Of a stretch of DNA of 53,497 nt, positions 1 to 9,173 are shown one piece after another. The notes below the pieces were generated by a model that saw only the letters and a list, made by a program, of their open reading frames with translations, was not told the origin of the DNA and did no database searches. The position numbers and the translations under genes are program-made. Numbering within the stretch: the stretch's first letter is position 1; every line of letters starts with the position of its first letter. The DNA lies in NCBI GenBank assembly GCA_919901915.1, contig CAKKQB010000026.1, positions 1-53,497 on the forward strand. Reading direction: 5' to 3'. The DNA comes from Omnitrophica bacterium GWA2_41_15. Lineage in GTDB: Bacteria; Omnitrophota; Gorgyraeia; Gygaellales; Profunditerraquicolaceae.

Positions 1-150
1 CTTATTATAAACTAAGCTCTTTTTGCATTAGCAACTTGAACTTAACGGGTTTAAGAACTTTCGTTGCGAAACTTATTTTTTTGATTATAATCAACTGTAA
101 TTGTTGCGACATAATATTTTACCCTCTGGGGCACATAATAATTTTGCGAT

Positions 151-2100
151 TTGGCGGTTACCTTGTTTAACTCCTTAAAACTATATACTACGTTAGCTAT
201 TAACCTTGAGGATATCTTATCCATTCTTGTTGAATTTGGATACAAGAGACAGGAGAGGGTGTCTGAAGAAGGTGATTTTTCCTGCCGGGGCGGGATTATT
301 GATATATTTCCCTTTTCCTTTGAACTACCGATACGCATTGAGTTAGACTTTAACAAAATAGCTTCGATCAAAACCTTTAACCATCTAACCGGCGAACCTG
401 TCTGGGAACACAGTATGGTTATTATCCTTCCCATAAAAAAATCTCACCCATTAAAGCCACAAGGCTATGGTTTGGCTTCCGATAGCCAAAGCCGCAAGCC
501 GTCATCTTTTAGCGAAGAATTTCCTTTGGACAATCTCGTAGATTTAAAAACAGGAGACCACGTTGTCCACAATCAATATGGTATAGGAAAATTTTTAGGC
601 CTAGAAAAAATAAAAATCCTTGATAAATATAAAGATCATTTAGTTATTGAATATGACCTTCAGGAAAAGCTTTATGTCCCGATTGAAGAAATGAATCTGG
701 TACAAAAGTATATTGCCTTCCAAACAAAACAACCAAGGCTTCATAAACTAGGCACAAAAAAATGGCTTAAAGCTAAAGAAAAAGTAAAACGCGGAGTGCA
801 AAAGTTAGCCTTAGACCTTTTATCTTTACAGGCAATGCGTCTTTCGGCAGAAGGGTTTTCCTGCCATACTGATACCGATTGGCAAAAACAATTTGAAGAA
901 TCTTTCCCTTTTGAAGAAACCCCTGACCAGCTCAAGGCAGAACTTGAAGTAAAAAGAGATATGGAATCAATAAAACCAATGGACAGGCTTCTTTGCGGCG
1001 ACGTCGGATACGGAAAAACAGAAGTTGCTATGCGCGCCGCGTTCAAAGCAGTCACAAATAATAAACAGGTAGCTTTTCTTGTACCTACAACAATTTTAGC
1101 AGAACAGCACTATCAAAATTTTTTGTTTAGGATTCAAAATTTTCCTATTAGCATTCAAATGCTTTCAAGATTTAAAACCACGCGTCAACAAAAAGAAACC
1201 ATAAAAGGCCTTGGGCAGGGAACCGTTGATATTGTCATCGGGACACACCGGCTCTTGTCATCTGACATAAAATTCAAAGACTTAGGCCTTGTAATTATAG
1301 ATGAAGAGCAGCGCTTTGGGGTGAAACATAAAGAAAAACTAAAATCTCTAAGGCTTGCCTGCGATGTCTTAACCTTAACCGCGACGCCTATCCCGCGCAC
1401 CCTATATATGAGCTTAATGAACGCGAAAGACCTTTCAATAATCAATACCCCGCCTGAAAATAGATTGCCAATAAAAACCATTGTGGTAGAATATGATGAA
1501 GATTTAATCCGGCAGGCTATCCTTAAAGAAAAAAATAGAAGAGGACAGGTTTTCTTTCTGCATAACCGGGTTAAAGACATAGAAAAAATTAAGAACAGGC
1601 TTACCCGGATTCTGCCAACAGAGATTTCAATAACTTTTGCTCATGGACAAATGAGGCCTAAGTTGTTAGAGGCGGTAATGCGTAAATTTTTAAAAGGTGA
1701 AATTGATTGCTTAGTTTGCACTATGATTATCCAATCAGGCATAGATATACCTAATGCCAATACGATAATTGTAAATAACGCGCATAGATTTGGATTAGCC
1801 GACCTTCACCAGTTACGCGGCAGAGTCGGCAGATTAAATAAACCTGCTTACGCGTATTTTATGATGCCTAAACACGAGGCATTAGAAAATCCGGCGCAAA
1901 AACGGCTTGAAGCGATCCAGGAACACTCCGCGCTGGGCTCAGGTTTTAAAATTGCTATGGAAGATTTAGAGTTAAGAGGCGCGGGCAATCTACTGGGTGA
2001 ACAACAGCACGGATTTATTGCCGCTGTAGGATTTGATTTGTATTGCAGGTTATTGAGAGAAGCAGTTAGCAATTTTAAGAAGGGAGGATACTTCCATTGA
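151..2100 (+). CDS. mfd: Mfd-type transcription-repair coupling factor, compact or 5'-truncated
   Basis: This is an ATP-dependent translocase that removes stalled RNA polymerase and recruits UvrA. Residues 30-95 match the end of the UvrB-homology module (GDFSCRGGIIDIFP). An RNA-polymerase-interacting CarD-like domain follows at about 131-200. The helicase core has Walker A GDVGYGKT near residue 285, a DEEQ box near 383 and LTATPIPRT. At 649 aa it is far shorter than a typical Mfd (about 1100 aa): the first part of the UvrB-like module, the middle domain 3 and the C-terminal TRCF domain are absent, and the protein ends right after the helicase. In-frame stops at 136-141 block upstream extension, so the TTG start at 151 is the earliest possible and is uncertain. 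Bases 1-150 show no Mfd-like coding in the forward frames. Residues 100-120 are a low-complexity insert from a short repeat. UvrB occurs at 25572. The family call is firm; completeness is not. Confidence 0.85.
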   Translation: MAVTLFNSLKLYTTLAINLEDILSILVEFGYKRQERVSEEGDFSCRGGIIDIFPFSFELPIRIELDFNKIASIKTFNHLTGEPVWEHSMVIILPIKKSHPLKPQGYGLASDSQSRKPSSFSEEFPLDNLVDLKTGDHVVHNQYGIGKFLGLEKIKILDKYKDHLVIEYDLQEKLYVPIEEMNLVQKYIAFQTKQPRLHKLGTKKWLKAKEKVKRGVQKLALDLLSLQAMRLSAEGFSCHTDTDWQKQFEESFPFEETPDQLKAELEVKRDMESIKPMDRLLCGDVGYGKTEVAMRAAFKAVTNNKQVAFLVPTTILAEQHYQNFLFRIQNFPISIQMLSRFKTTRQQKETIKGLGQGTVDIVIGTHRLLSSDIKFKDLGLVIIDEEQRFGVKHKEKLKSLRLACDVLTLTATPIPRTLYMSLMNAKDLSIINTPPENRLPIKTIVVEYDEDLIRQAILKEKNRRGQVFFLHNRVKDIEKIKNRLTRILPTEISITFAHGQMRPKLLEAVMRKFLKGEIDCLVCTMIIQSGIDIPNANTIIVNNAHRFGLADLHQLRGRVGRLNKPAYAYFMMPKHEALENPAQKRLEAIQEHSALGSGFKIAMEDLELRGAGNLLGEQQHGFIAAVGFDLYCRLLREAVSNFKKGGYFH

Positions 2101-3053
2101 TTAAAATCAAAAATCAAAAATCAAAAATCAAAATTACAAATAAAAATTCAAAAATTTTAAATCTTGGATTGTCATTTTGCATTTTGATATTTGGATTTTT
2201 AACTCCGTTGCTTGCTCAAGAGAAAATTATCGCTATCGTTAATGATGATATTATTACTTACAAAGACTTAAATGATTTTATTACTTTTACGCGCGTACAG
2301 TTATCCGGAGAATTTAAGGGCAAACAGCTTGAAGAGAAGCTTCAATCTATGAGGCCTGACATGATAGAAAAGTTGATTGAAGACCGCCTTATTCTGCAAG
2401 AAGCAAAGAAAAATAACATTAAAGCGGATGAGAACAGGCTGAAAGCAAAAATAAATGAAATAAAAACACGATATTCAACAGATGCTGATTTTCAAAACAC
2501 GCTGGTTTCTCAAGGCTTAACGCAGGCGGATATAGAAAAAAAGATAAGAGAGCAAATGCTCATGTTCGGCATTGTAGAACAAAAAGTAAAGAGCAAGATC
2601 ATAACCAATCCGGACGAAATTACCAATTTCTATGAGCAGAATAAAGCTACCTTCAGGTCACCGGAAACTCGTCAGTTAGATGTTATAATCCTGGAAAAAG
2701 AGGACACTGCCAAAAGTTTTTCTGACAGCCTAAAAACAGGAAAAAAATTAACTGAATTAACCGCTCAATACCCCGCGACCATAGACAGTCTTACGATTAG
2801 CGAAGAAGAAGAGTTAAAAACAGACGTAAAAAATATCATATTTAAATTAAGCTTAAATGAAGTCTCGCCTCCAACTGAAATCGGAGGGAAATATTATATT
2901 TTTAGGCTTCTAGACATAACAGCCCCTAAGCAACTTAGCCTGCCAGAAACACAAACTAAAATTTCTTCGCTTCTACTTGAAAAGAAAATGCGCGAAGAAA
3001 TGACTAGATGGCTTGATGAGCTCAAGAAAAAATCCTACATTAAAATCATGTAA
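2097..3053 (+). CDS. SurA-like periplasmic chaperone / peptidyl-prolyl isomerase family protein
   Basis: The predicted product is an exported folding factor for outer-membrane or periplasmic proteins. After a basic N-terminus a hydrophobic stretch (about residues 27-40) ends in LLAQ, a plausible signal-peptidase I site. The mature part begins IIAIVNDDIITYKDL, the usual SurA N-terminal signature, followed by a helical chaperone domain (EKLIEDRLILQEA) and a weak parvulin-like region around residues 190-275. The TTG start overlaps the mfd stop by four bases and has a good ribosome site, GGGAGGA, eight to ten bases upstream. The first codons consist of four exact copies of AAAATCA, so the positively charged signal-peptide region is itself repeat-derived. 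I cannot see clear parvulin catalytic residues, so isomerase activity is doubtful; the chaperone role is a family inference. Confidence 0.75.
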   Translation: MIKIKNQKSKIKITNKNSKILNLGLSFCILIFGFLTPLLAQEKIIAIVNDDIITYKDLNDFITFTRVQLSGEFKGKQLEEKLQSMRPDMIEKLIEDRLILQEAKKNNIKADENRLKAKINEIKTRYSTDADFQNTLVSQGLTQADIEKKIREQMLMFGIVEQKVKSKIITNPDEITNFYEQNKATFRSPETRQLDVIILEKEDTAKSFSDSLKTGKKLTELTAQYPATIDSLTISEEEELKTDVKNIIFKLSLNEVSPPTEIGGKYYIFRLLDITAPKQLSLPETQTKISSLLLEKKMREEMTRWLDELKKKSYIKIM

Positions 3054-3061
3054 AATAAAAA

Positions 3062-4081
3062 ATGATTACACAGATTAAAAGAGCCCCTTACGCGGATTAC
3101 AAAAAAAATAGAATCAGGGTTGGTATTACAATGGGAGATCCCTCTGGGATAGGTCCGGCAATAACTTTAAAGGCAATTTGTAAATTGAAGAGGCTGGCTG
3201 ATTTTATAGTTATAGGAGATGGTAACGTTTTGAAAAAAGCTTCAGGCTCTAAGCTTGAGGCTTCAGGCATAAAATTAGTAGATCTAAAAAACGTGCCATG
3301 CAAAAATTTTAAGTTCGGCCAGCTAAAAGCTGAATACGGACACGCGGCAATGGAATACTTGGACACGGCCTTAGATTTACTCAAAAATAAAGAGATTGAC
3401 TGTTTGGTAACTTGCCCTGTTTCTAAAGAAGCCGTAAATCTATCCGGAACCAAGTTTAGCGGCCATACTGAATATTTGGCTGAACATACGCAAACGAAAG
3501 ATTTTGTTATGCTTTTATTAAATAAAAGCCTTAAGATAAGCTTGATAACCAGGCACACTCCATTAAAAGACGTTGCCTCTAAATTAAAAGATGAGATGAT
3601 TTATAAAAATATCCTCCTGACATTTAACGCGATGAGAAAATTATTTTTAATTAAAAACCCGCGCATTGTAGTTTGCGGCCTAAATCCACACGCCTCTGAT
3701 AATGGATTACTCGGCAACGAAGAAAATACAATCATTAAACCCGCGATAGAAAAAATAAAAAATAAACTAGGGGCTTTGATTACCGGCCCGCTTTCAAGCG
3801 ATGTAGCCATCTATAAAACAAGCCAAAAACTCTACGATTGCGCTATTGCTATGTATCATGACCAGGCGCTAATACCGCTAAAACTTTTGCGCGCCGATAC
3901 GGGAGTAAACTTAACATTAGGCCTTCCCTTTATCAGGACATCTCCTCTACACGGCACTGCCTTTGATATTGCCGCAAATCTTGGCCTTGCCAATCCCAAC
4001 TCATTAATTGAGGCAATCAGAGTCGCTGTAAAATGCGTTGTGAACCTTAATAAAACTCTAACCCGCGCATATCCAAATTAG
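3062..4081 (+). CDS. pdxA: 4-hydroxythreonine-4-phosphate dehydrogenase
   Basis: PdxA oxidises 4-phosphohydroxy-L-threonine in the DXP-independent branch that feeds PdxJ in pyridoxal phosphate synthesis; pdxJ is in the same window at 9174. The start region VGITMGDPSGIGPAI, the SGHTEYLA histidine, the GLNPHASDNG histidine and the MYHDQALIPLK histidine are the expected metal and substrate residues. Length (339 aa) is normal. The gene lies 8 bases after the SurA-like gene and is probably co-transcribed. Residues about 60-69 (KASGSKLEASG) come from four 7-bp units at 3239-3266, inserted in frame between conserved strands. The stop codon abuts a 29-bp perfect palindrome. Confidence 0.95.
   Translation: MITQIKRAPYADYKKNRIRVGITMGDPSGIGPAITLKAICKLKRLADFIVIGDGNVLKKASGSKLEASGIKLVDLKNVPCKNFKFGQLKAEYGHAAMEYLDTALDLLKNKEIDCLVTCPVSKEAVNLSGTKFSGHTEYLAEHTQTKDFVMLLLNKSLKISLITRHTPLKDVASKLKDEMIYKNILLTFNAMRKLFLIKNPRIVVCGLNPHASDNGLLGNEENTIIKPAIEKIKNKLGALITGPLSSDVAIYKTSQKLYDCAIAMYHDQALIPLKLLRADTGVNLTLGLPFIRTSPLHGTAFDIAANLGLANPNSLIEAIRVAVKCVVNLNKTLTRAYPN
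3239..3266 (+). repeat. In-frame heptamer array inside pdxA
   Basis: Four consecutive 7-bp units read GCTTCAG, GCTCTAA, GCTTGAG, GCTTCAG. They lie in frame in pdxA and encode a short polar loop. Same period as the arrays in folP, nnrD, thrC, valS and nadC. Confidence 0.7.
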
Positions 4082-4109
4082 TAGAGACGAGGCAATGCCT
4101 CGTCTCTAC
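4081..4109. repeat. 29-bp perfect palindrome, intact copy
   Basis: Two 14-base arms, GTAGAGACGAGGCA and its complement, flank one central base. It starts on the last base of the pdxA stop codon and lies between pdxA and ksgA. It has no T-tract, so it is not a standard terminator. A second copy at 52334-52493 is split at its centre by another element. Confidence 0.9.
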
Positions 4110-4135
4110 CGGATTCCGAATAGAGTTTACCAAAA

Positions 4136-4921
4136 ATGAATGTCCGGCCTAAAAAAAGATTGGGGCAGAATTTTCTGGTAGATAAAAACATCCAGAAAAA
4201 GATTGTCCGTGCCTGTGAATTTAAAGATTCTGACATTGTCCTAGAGATAGGAAGCGGTTACGGAGAACTAACCAAACTGCTCGCGGGAATAGTTCATCAG
4301 GTATTTGCCGTAGAAATTGACCCTTTCTTATGCGAAAGCTCGAAGGATAACTTAAAAGATTTTTCAAATTCGCGGATAATTAATCAAGATATATTGAAAT
4401 TTGATTTAAAAAAATATTTTCACGAAACTGAACAAAAGATCAAAGTAATCGGCAATATTCCTTATTATATTTCCAGCCCTATTATTGAACATCTGATTAA
4501 ATTTAAAGATAAAATCGATAATATTTTTATTACAACACAGAAAGAATTTGCCTTAAGGATGTCGGCTAATCCCGGCTCAAAAGAGTATGGCTCTTTTAGC
4601 CTCTTCACGCAATATTACACTGAACCAAAAATACTTTTCTTAATTAAAAAATTGAGCTTCTACCCAGCCCCCAAAATAGATTCCGCGCTGATAAACATGA
4701 AGGTAAGGCAGGAACCCATAGTAAAGGTAAAAGATGAAAAATTATTTTTTAAAATTACAAGAAGCGCGTTTAACCAAAGAAGAAAAACATTAAGAAACAG
4801 CCTTTCAAACATAATCCCAGCGCGAAAATTAGAACAATTTTTTAGTGAATACGGAATCCCTTGCAATATTCGGCCAGAAGACCTTTCTTTGCAAGATTTT
4901 GCCAATCTGACAAATACTTAA
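4136..4921 (+). CDS. rsmA: 16S rRNA dimethyladenosine transferase
   Basis: RsmA (KsgA) dimethylates two adjacent adenines at the 3' end of 16S rRNA late in small-subunit assembly. The sequence shows KKRLGQNFLVD at the N-terminus, the SAM-binding EIGSGYGELT motif near residue 40, the acidic VFAVEID strand, and the catalytic GNIPYYISSP motif near residue 105. The C-terminal helical domain contains RSAFNQRRKTLRNSL. At 261 aa it is full length. No strong ribosome site is visible ahead of the ATG. It is separated from pdxA by the 4081 palindrome and from ftsH by a promoter. Confidence 0.95.
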   Translation: MNVRPKKRLGQNFLVDKNIQKKIVRACEFKDSDIVLEIGSGYGELTKLLAGIVHQVFAVEIDPFLCESSKDNLKDFSNSRIINQDILKFDLKKYFHETEQKIKVIGNIPYYISSPIIEHLIKFKDKIDNIFITTQKEFALRMSANPGSKEYGSFSLFTQYYTEPKILFLIKKLSFYPAPKIDSALINMKVRQEPIVKVKDEKLFFKITRSAFNQRRKTLRNSLSNIIPARKLEQFFSEYGIPCNIRPEDLSLQDFANLTNT

Positions 4922-4939
4922 AAAAACTTGGGATAATAC

Positions 4940-4968
4940 TTGATTTTAAGGGTATTTACGTATATAAT
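4940..4968 (+). promoter_or_regulatory. Sigma-70-type promoter for ftsH
   Basis: TTGATT at 4940-4945 and TATAAT at 4963-4968 are separated by exactly 17 bases. They lie about 80 bases ahead of the ftsH start in the only sizeable gap of this block. The leader to 5049 is AT-rich. AAAGGA ahead of the ATG serves as ribosome site. Confidence 0.7.
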
Positions 4969-5049
4969 TATTTTTTACAGCTCTTTATAAAATTCGTTCA
5001 ATATGGCCTTTATAAACCCATCTTACATATTTAAGAAAGGACACTAATA

Positions 5050-6909
5050 ATGATAGACGACAAACCTCGCGCTAAGAAAAATAACATTTTTAAACGTTCT
5101 CCTATTAATTGGATTTTAGCATTGATTATCTTCTTCATACTCATAAATTCATTTAAAATTCCTGTCACCGGAGCGCCAAAAGAGTTATCTTACAGTAGTT
5201 TTTATAACGAAATAAAAAATAATCCTGAAAAAATAAAAACAGTAACAAAAACCGAAACTATTCTTCAGGGCGAATATAACGATGGGACAAAATTTTTTGT
5301 GCATATTCCGGAAAATGACCCGGAGATGCTTAGTTTTATGCGCCAAAACCTTAAATCCTTTGACGTAAAACCACCACGCACATTCTGGATAACTTTACTT
5401 TTTAATTTAGGCCCGATTTTATTACTTATATTTTTCTGGTGGCTGATGGCCGCGCGAGGAGAACAAATGGGAAACAAGATTATGGGTTTTACCAAAATGC
5501 AGCCAAAAATACACAATGAAAAAGAAGGGGAAAAAATTACCTTTGATGATGTGGCAGGCGTAGATGAAGCCAAGGAAGAACTCCAGGAGGTTATTGAATT
5601 CTTAAAGGACCCAAAAAAGTTCCAAAAATTAGGCGGAAAAATTCCTAAAGGCGTTTTACTCGTGGGGCCTCCGGGCTGCGGCAAAACTTTAATTGCTAAG
5701 GCTATAGCAGGAGAAGCGGGTGTGCCTTTTTTTAGTATTTCTGGTTCTGATTTTGTAGAGATGTTTGTAGGAGTTGGCGCCAGCCGCGTCCGAGATTTGT
5801 TCGAACAAACCAAGCGAGCCGCTAAAGCCGCGGGTAACAGAGGCGCGATAATATTTATTGATGAAGTAGACGCCGTAGGGCGCTTACGTTTTTCAGGGAT
5901 CGGCGGAGGGCACGATGAAAGAGAGCAGACCTTAAATGCCCTCTTAGTTGAAATGGATGGCTTTGACACACAGCAGGGCATAATTCTTATTGCCGCTACC
6001 AACAGGCCCGACACATTAGATCCCGCGCTTTTGCGCCCGGGAAGATTTGACCGGCACATTATAATGAACTTGGCTGATATAAAAGGCAGGGAAGAAATAC
6101 TTAAGGTCCATACGCGCAAGATAAAAATCGCGCCTGACGTAGACTTAAAATCCATCGCCAGCCAAACATCCGGATTCTCAGGGGCAGATTTAGCTAATCT
6201 CTGCAACGAAGCAGCGCTCCTGGCAGCCAGGTACGATAAAGAATCAATCCAAACGGTTGAATTTGAAAAATCAGTTGAAAGGGTACTGATGGGGCCAGAG
6301 AAAAAGAGTCATATTATATCTAAAAAAGAAAAAGAAATAACAACATTGCATGAATCTGGGCACGCGCTTCTATCTTTGCTCCTGCCGGAAGTAAATCAAC
6401 TCAAAAAAGTCTCTATTATCCCCCGCGGATTAGCCGGAGGTTACACTTTCACCCCGCCGTTTGAAGATAGGCATTACTGGACTAAAGCTGAATTAATCGC
6501 TGAAATTACGCTTATGCTGGGCGGAAGAGTCTCTGAAGAAATAACTTTGGGCGAAATTACAACCGGAGCCCAAAATGATTTAGAAATGGCTACGCAGATG
6601 GCACGGCGCATGATTACCCAATTTGGCATGTCAGATAAATTAGGGCATATCGTGCTAGGACACAAAGAAAGCCTTGTATTTTTAGGCCGGGATTTTATGG
6701 AAGAAAAAAGCTACAGCGAAGAAACCGCGCGGATTATAGACGAAGAAATAAAAAAAATAATAGACACGGCTTATGTAAAAGCAAAAGTTCTATTACAACA
6801 AAATATAGATAAATTAAAAATCTTATCAAAAGCGCTTCTGGAAAAAGAGGTTCTAAACGGAGATGAAGTAAAGCAGCTTTTGGGCATTGATAAAAAGGAT
6901 CTTGTTTGA
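5050..6909 (+). CDS. ftsH: ATP-dependent membrane zinc metalloprotease FtsH
   Basis: FtsH extracts and degrades membrane and short-lived cytosolic proteins. Two membrane helices (about residues 18-35 and 115-138) flank a small periplasmic domain. The AAA module has Walker A GPPGCGKT near residue 206, Walker [12 protein letters not shown], and the second region of homology [20 protein letters not shown]. The zinc site HESGH begins at residue 434, and the third ligand lies in the [10 protein letters not shown] region. At 619 aa it is normal length. The usual HEAGH is HESGH here, with both histidines and the glutamate kept. It has its own promoter and reads into folP with a one-base overlap. Confidence 0.97.
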   Translation: MIDDKPRAKKNNIFKRSPINWILALIIFFILINSFKIPVTGAPKELSYSSFYNEIKNNPEKIKTVTKTETILQGEYNDGTKFFVHIPENDPEMLSFMRQNLKSFDVKPPRTFWITLLFNLGPILLLIFFWWLMAARGEQMGNKIMGFTKMQPKIHNEKEGEKITFDDVAGVDEAKEELQEVIEFLKDPKKFQKLGGKIPKGVLLVGPPGCGKTLIAKAIAGEAGVPFFSISGSDFVEMFVGVGASRVRDLFEQTKRAAKAAGNRGAIIFIDEVDAVGRLRFSGIGGGHDEREQTLNALLVEMDGFDTQQGIILIAATNRPDTLDPALLRPGRFDRHIIMNLADIKGREEILKVHTRKIKIAPDVDLKSIASQTSGFSGADLANLCNEAALLAARYDKESIQTVEFEKSVERVLMGPEKKSHIISKKEKEITTLHESGHALLSLLLPEVNQLKKVSIIPRGLAGGYTFTPPFEDRHYWTKAELIAEITLMLGGRVSEEITLGEITTGAQNDLEMATQMARRMITQFGMSDKLGHIVLGHKESLVFLGRDFMEEKSYSEETARIIDEEIKKIIDTAYVKAKVLLQQNIDKLKILSKALLEKEVLNGDEVKQLLGIDKKDLV

Positions 6910-8147
6910 TGATTCGCATCCTCCCTGAATTAAGTCAGAAAGAAATAAAAAAAACGATGGCTTCTATCGGCGTGGATCCTCGTGGTATTAAAATCATGCT
7001 TCCCAAGGCTCTTACGCGCTTAATCAGGATTGATTCAATTTCTAATATTGCGGCAAATATATTAAAACAAGAAATGCTTTCCCTGGGTGGTGACGCGGCT
7101 ATTGCCAGGGATGTTTTAACTTGCAAAACTAAAAAAACAGATTGCCTGTTAATTGGTAATCTTTCCCAATTTAACCGCTTAAGCCAAAAACTTTATAAAC
7201 AACCGTTTAACTTAAACATAGTTGCTGATGATATCTGTCGAGCTTTAAAAAATCATCAAAAAGAAAAATTTACTATAAATTTAGGTCCATATAAACTAAA
7301 TCTGGATACAAGGCCTAAAATCATGGGGATTGTTAATCTTACACCTGATTCATTTAGCGGGGACGGGCTATATTCGTCGTGCGTCGTGCGTCGTGCGTCG
7401 TGCGTCGACAAGGCTATTGATTTTGCAGAGAAAATGGTTAAAGATGGGGCGGATATCATTGACATCGGCGGAGAATCGAGCCGGCCAGGGGCAAAACCTG
7501 TAAGCGTCAAAGAGGAACTCGACAGGACTATCCCAGTGATAAAATTATTGGCTAAAAAAATAAATTTACCTATATCCATTGACACGCGAAGGCAAGAAGT
7601 TGCTCAAGCCGCTTTAGATAATGGCGCGGTCATTGTAAATGATATTACGGGCTTAAAGAACCCCAAAATGGCAAAAATAATCGCGCATTATAAAGCAGGG
7701 ATAATTATAATGCACATGAAAGGCTCTCCTGCCACTATGCAGGTAAAAACGCTATATAATTCTCTAATCACTGATATCTTAGAGTATTTGCGCGATGCCA
7801 TAAGCAGGGCAGAAGACGCTGGCATTGATAGAGAAAAAATTATTGTTGATCCGGGCATAGGTTTTGGAAAAACATTTGAGCATAATTTGGAAATATTAAA
7901 AAACCTTTCTGATTTTAAGGTTTTAGGCAGACCCATACTGGCAGGCACATCAAGAAAGTCTTTTATCGGTAAAATTTTAAATACCCTTCCGCGAGAAAGG
8001 GTTTCCGGAACAATAGCTTCATGTATTTTAGCAGCTAAATCTGGCGCGCGAATACTAAGGGTTCACGATGTCAAAGAAACAAAACAAGCTTTTGAAGTCA
8101 TGAATGCCATAAACGAAGAACGCAAAACTAGTTTATCAAAAATCTAA
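6909..8147 (+). CDS. folP: Dihydropteroate synthase with N-terminal extension
   Basis: FolP joins p-aminobenzoate to the pterin pyrophosphate in folate synthesis. The catalytic TIM barrel begins near residue 137 with MGIVNLTPDSFS, then GADIIDIGGESSRPGA and the SIDT strand. About 130 residues precede it, with LKQEMLSLGGDAA and LLIGNLSQF; an N-terminal extension of this type occurs in other bacterial DHPS proteins and its role is unknown to me. I chose ATG 6909, which overlaps the ftsH stop as TGATG, over a TTG one codon earlier. Inside the loop after NLTPDSFSGDGLY lies an in-frame array of CGTCGTG units that adds about 11 residues ([11 protein letters not shown]) close to the active-site loop. 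Confidence 0.93.
   Translation: MIRILPELSQKEIKKTMASIGVDPRGIKIMLPKALTRLIRIDSISNIAANILKQEMLSLGGDAAIARDVLTCKTKKTDCLLIGNLSQFNRLSQKLYKQPFNLNIVADDICRALKNHQKEKFTINLGPYKLNLDTRPKIMGIVNLTPDSFSGDGLYSSCVVRRASCVDKAIDFAEKMVKDGADIIDIGGESSRPGAKPVSVKEELDRTIPVIKLLAKKINLPISIDTRRQEVAQAALDNGAVIVNDITGLKNPKMAKIIAHYKAGIIIMHMKGSPATMQVKTLYNSLITDILEYLRDAISRAEDAGIDREKIIVDPGIGFGKTFEHNLEILKNLSDFKVLGRPILAGTSRKSFIGKILNTLPRERVSGTIASCILAAKSGARILRVHDVKETKQAFEVMNAINEERKTSLSKI
7375..7407 (+). repeat. CGTCGTG heptamer array inside folP
   Basis: Four perfect CGTCGTG units plus five bases (4.7 copies) lie in frame in folP. Read on the other strand this is the same ACGCACG heptamer found in thrC, nnrD and nadC. Confidence 0.9.
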
Positions 8148-8914
8148 TGACAAATTTTATCTTTTTATGGAAACCTATTGTTGAGATAAGCATCCTTTGG
8201 TTCATATTCTATCATGTTATGCTTTTCTTTGAAGGCACGCCCGCGGCGCAGGTCTTACGCGGCATCGGCCTGCTTCTAATAAGTTTTTTTCTTTTTCAGA
8301 AACTGGGCTTAGAGAAACTTGGGTTAGATGTGCTTGATTGGTTATTGACGGAATTATTAGGTATTTCGGTTATTACTATTTTAATTATTTTCCATCCGGA
8401 AATAAGGCAGGGTCTGGCGCGCATAGGGCGTAAACGCATCTTTTTAACAACCTTAAAAGAAGAAGAAATAGACTCTATACTAAAGGAAATAGGGAGGGCA
8501 ATAGAGAATTTATCAAAACGAAAAATCGGGGCATTAATTGCCGTAGAAAAAAATGAATCGTTAAGAACCTACATCGAAAGGGGCGCCTTGATAGATGCCT
8601 GCATAAGTTCAGACTTAATTGAAACAATTTTTACTCCAAACAATCCGCTACACGACGGCGGTTTAATTATCCAAAATGGCCGATTGACAGCTGCCGGATG
8701 TTTATTTCCGCTTACGCAAAACCAACACTTAAGCCGCATGTTCGGAACAAGGCATCGCGCCGCGTTAGGCCTAAGCGAAGAAACCGACGCGATTATTATA
8801 GTTGTCTCTGAAGAGAGGCAAGATATATCTTTAGTATATCAGGGAAAACTAAATAAGGATTTGTCCCGCGAAGATCTTTTTTTTAAGATTAAGGACATTT
8901 TAAAAACCGGATAA
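8147..8914 (+). CDS. cdaA: Diadenylate cyclase CdaA (c-di-AMP synthase)
   Basis: CdaA condenses two ATP into cyclic di-AMP, a messenger for potassium and osmotic balance and cell-wall stress. Three N-terminal hydrophobic helices (to about residue 85) are followed by the DAC domain. Catalytic motifs are NPLHDGG (canonically DGA; the third position is Gly here) and GTRHRAALG. The ATG overlaps the folP stop as TAATG, so the two are translationally coupled. The usual partner, the YbbR-domain regulator CdaR, appears only as a 47-residue piece directly downstream. Confidence 0.93.
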   Translation: MTNFIFLWKPIVEISILWFIFYHVMLFFEGTPAAQVLRGIGLLLISFFLFQKLGLEKLGLDVLDWLLTELLGISVITILIIFHPEIRQGLARIGRKRIFLTTLKEEEIDSILKEIGRAIENLSKRKIGALIAVEKNESLRTYIERGALIDACISSDLIETIFTPNNPLHDGGLIIQNGRLTAAGCLFPLTQNQHLSRMFGTRHRAALGLSEETDAIIIVVSEERQDISLVYQGKLNKDLSREDLFFKIKDILKTG

Positions 8915-8919
8915 GAACA

Positions 8920-8949
8920 AAACGAAAGTTCTTGTTGAGACTTTCGTTT
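8920..8949. repeat. Short inverted repeat after cdaA
   Basis: AAACGAAAG and CTTTCGTTT flank a 12-base loop. The core AACGAAAGTTC also occurs at 42617 and, on the opposite strand, near 56. No T-tract follows, so a terminator role is unlikely. Confidence 0.45.
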
Positions 8950-8966
8950 CTAAACACGAATTAAAA

Positions 8967-9110
8967 ATGCCTAAAAGAAAAGTCACTCTTGGTAGCAGGA
9001 TTCTACATTTTTTTACTAATCACCCATGGCTTAAGATTATCGCGCTTATACTTACTATTTTAGTTTGGTTTTATGTAAAAAGAGAGATTGTCACGCATGT
9101 TAATAATTAG
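8967..9110 (+). CDS. Truncated CdaR/YbbR-like membrane peptide
   Basis: This is a 47-residue reading frame. It begins MPKRKVTLGS and contains NHPWLKIIALILTILVWFYV, which closely resembles the N-terminal membrane anchor of YbbR-domain proteins (CdaR) encoded next to cdaA in many bacteria. It stops right after the membrane segment, so the extracytoplasmic YbbR repeats are missing. Either the regulator has been lost and only its anchor remains, or the short peptide still contacts CdaA in the membrane. There is no clear ribosome site (TTAAAA before the ATG). The identification rests on position and the tryptophan-rich anchor pattern. Confidence 0.55.
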   Translation: MPKRKVTLGSRILHFFTNHPWLKIIALILTILVWFYVKREIVTHVNN

Positions 9111-9173
9111 TGGTTAGTGGTAAACGAAGAGAGAGAAAATAAATTAAAAATTGAGACGAAAAAAAATAACAAA

